In this document: in pieces, positions 6,856 through 8,379 of the stretch
Position numbering within the stretch: the stretch's first letter is position 1
Layout: every line of letters starts with the position of its first letter
Assembly (NCBI GenBank): GCA_019911785.1
Contig: JAIOJM010000205.1
Location: 1-8,379, forward strand
Direction of reading: 5' to 3'
Origin: Sulfuricella sp.
GTDB taxonomy: Bacteria > Pseudomonadota > Gammaproteobacteria > Burkholderiales > Sulfuricellaceae
Length of the DNA stretch: 8,379 nt
The notes under the pieces: model-generated
What the model was told of the DNA's origin: nothing
Database searches by the model: none
What the model saw: the letters and a program-made list of their open reading frames with translations, nothing else
Position numbers and translations under genes: made by a program

Positions 6856-8379
6856 GTTCCATGGCGCCCGCCCCGGGTGCACGGGTGCTTATTCGCAACG
6901 AGGAGTGGATCGTTCGCAATGTAGACCAGTGCGATATGGGTGGTCATCAACTCGAATGTCTTGGTGTATCGGAAACGGTGCGTCATCGCGATGCCATCTT
7001 CCTCACGGCCATCGATACCGTAAAGGTGCTCGATCCAAGGGAAACTGAACTCGTCAGTGATATCTCCCCGCGCTACATGTCGAGCCTGTTATACCTCGAA
7101 GCACGGCTACGCCAGACTGTACCAACTGATTCCGCTATTGCGCTTGGCCACCGTGGGGCCATGGATATGCTACCGTTTCAGCTGGAGCCCACGCGTCGTG
7201 TATTGCAGCAACTTCGGCCCCGTTTTCTTATTGCGGACGCGGTCGGCCTAGGCAAAACCCTTGAAGCAGGGATTCTGGTGTCGGAACTCATGCGGAGGGG
7301 CAAAGGGCGCCGCATTCTGGTGGTGACCACCAAGAGCATGATGCAGCAGTTCCAGAAAGAGTTCTGGACACGCTTTTCGATCCCGCTGACACGGTTGGAT
7401 TCGACGGGTATCCAGCGAATCCGTCGCCATTTGCCTACGAACCATAACCCTTTTCACTACCACGACAAGACCATTATCTCGGTTGATACCCTCAAGCGTG
7501 ACACTGAGTACCGGCACTATCTTGAGACAGCATACTGGGACATCATCGTTATCGACGAGGCTCACAACGTCTCATACAAAGGTAACCGCACGCTCAGTAA
7601 CAAGCTGGCCACTCTACTCGCGCATCGATCGGATGCCCTGATCTTATTGACGGCCACACCACATAACGGCGACAAAGAAAGTTTTGCGAGCCTGATGCGG
7701 ATGCTAGACCCTACCATTCTGCCGCAAAAATCGGACTATACAAAAGAAGACGTTGAGCACTTATTTGTTCGCCGCTTCAAAAAAGATGTACGTGAAGAAA
7801 TCCGCCAAGATTTTCCAGAGCGACAAGTTTTCCGGTTTAGGACAAAGCCAAGCGCTGTCGAAGAAAGGGCATATGCCACACTGGCAAATCTGAACTTGTC
7901 AATCGACAAGGATAGGCGCACGGGTGCGGAGATGCTGTTTCGGACCATCCTTGAAAAGTCTTTGCTGTCATCTCCAGCAGCCTGTGCGCAGACTGTACGC
8001 GAGCGGATTAATCGGCTGAGCAAAAAGGATTCCTCGCACCCTGACATTCCCGCTCTCAATCAGCTTCGCGAAGCTGTGGATGCCATTGCTCCCGATGATG
8101 TTAGCAAGCTCAACGAACTTGTGAGTCGCCTGAAGAACGACCCCATTTGGAGCTGGCGTCCAGACAACGCCTCTGACAGGATAGTGGTTTTCACAGAGCG
8201 CATCGAGACGCTGAAGTTCTTACGCGAACACATGCCCCGCCGGCTTGGTCTCAAGGAAAACGCAGTTGCCATCCTGCATGGCCAGTTGCCAGATACCGAG
8301 ATTCAAAAGACAGTTGAAGAGTTTGGCAAAACACTCTCACCACTGCGATTGCTGATTGCTTCTGATGTTGCCTCAGAAG
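6852..8379 (+). CDS. Second SNF2-type DEAH-box helicase, N-terminal part (3' end outside window)
   Basis: There are 509 complete codons from ATG 6852 to the window edge with no stop. Residues 8-60 begin PGARVLIRNEEWIVRNV and look like another small beta-barrel, unlike that of the first helicase. Lobe 1 has Walker A ADAVGLGKTLEAG (128-140), motif Ia LVVTTKSMMQQF (157-168), DEAH (235-238) and TATP (267-270). Lobe 2 begins with VVFTER (445-450) and LHG (475-477); the sequence stops inside motif V at LIASDVASE, where GxxL normally follows. Apart from the motifs it shows little similarity to the first helicase, so it is not a recent duplicate. The start is chosen because it coincides with the ATGA overlap and precedes the N-terminal barrel; TTG at 6792 or 6837 are less likely alternatives. 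The subfamily resembles SNF2 proteins of defence islands, such as DISARM DrmD, from memory of sequence style only, so no symbol is given. Confidence 0.9.
   Translation, partial: MSSMAPAPGARVLIRNEEWIVRNVDQCDMGGHQLECLGVSETVRHRDAIFLTAIDTVKVLDPRETELVSDISPRYMSSLLYLEARLRQTVPTDSAIALGHRGAMDMLPFQLEPTRRVLQQLRPRFLIADAVGLGKTLEAGILVSELMRRGKGRRILVVTTKSMMQQFQKEFWTRFSIPLTRLDSTGIQRIRRHLPTNHNPFHYHDKTIISVDTLKRDTEYRHYLETAYWDIIVIDEAHNVSYKGNRTLSNKLATLLAHRSDALILLTATPHNGDKESFASLMRMLDPTILPQKSDYTKEDVEHLFVRRFKKDVREEIRQDFPERQVFRFRTKPSAVEERAYATLANLNLSIDKDRRTGAEMLFRTILEKSLLSSPAACAQTVRERINRLSKKDSSHPDIPALNQLREAVDAIAPDDVSKLNELVSRLKNDPIWSWRPDNASDRIVVFTERIETLKFLREHMPRRLGLKENAVAILHGQLPDTEIQKTVEEFGKTLSPLRLLIASDVASE

Noticed and set aside
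1..8379. Search for CRISPR arrays, tRNA genes, insertion sequences or integrase genes
   Set aside because: No regularly spaced repeats, tRNA-like cloverleaf, transposase or recombinase motifs were seen on either strand.

Overview
The window looks like the edge of a bacterial genomic island, most likely from a high-GC proteobacterium (inferred only from composition and protein style). The left 1.26 kb is GC-rich coding sequence: the line at 61-120 is 47/60 G+C. It ends a YhaN-type ATPase gene whose beginning lies outside the window. From about 1258 onward the DNA drops to roughly half G+C (28/60 in 1801-1860). All further genes lie on the + strand in one close-packed series, which suggests a horizontally acquired operon placed next to, or sharing an island with, the YhaN-like gene.

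Layout: (1) 1-1257, C-terminal part of a YhaN-like SMC/Rad50-type ATPase. (2) 1258-1441, an AT-richer intergenic gap that probably holds the operon promoter. (3) 1442-4555, a complete 1037-residue SNF2/RapA-type helicase with a TTG start. (4) 4569-6533, a 654-residue protein with an N-terminal C2H2 zinc finger, a long basic low-complexity linker and a C-terminal Hsp70/actin-type ATPase domain. (5) 6534-6851, about 320 bases without a convincing large gene; it holds short overlapping reading frames, the last ending in an ATGA overlap with the next gene. (6) 6852 to the right edge, the first 509 residues of a second, different SNF2 helicase.

The central observation is the association of two dissimilar SNF2 ATPases with an Hsp70-fold ATPase that carries its own zinc finger. 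SNF2 proteins of this bacterial type are common in anti-phage islands (DISARM DrmD and Dpd DpdE are named examples), and the second helicase resembles that group. I do not recognise the SNF2 / zinc-finger-Hsp70 / SNF2 arrangement as a named system. A plausible reading is a DNA-sensing or DNA-remodelling defence complex: the zinc finger would bind nucleic acid or a partner, the Hsp70-fold ATPase would act as a nucleotide-controlled switch or assembly factor, and the helicases would translocate on duplex DNA. That is inference. No nuclease, methylase or other effector is visible; if there is one, it would lie beyond 8379.

No tRNA, rRNA, CRISPR array, transposase or integrase was seen.
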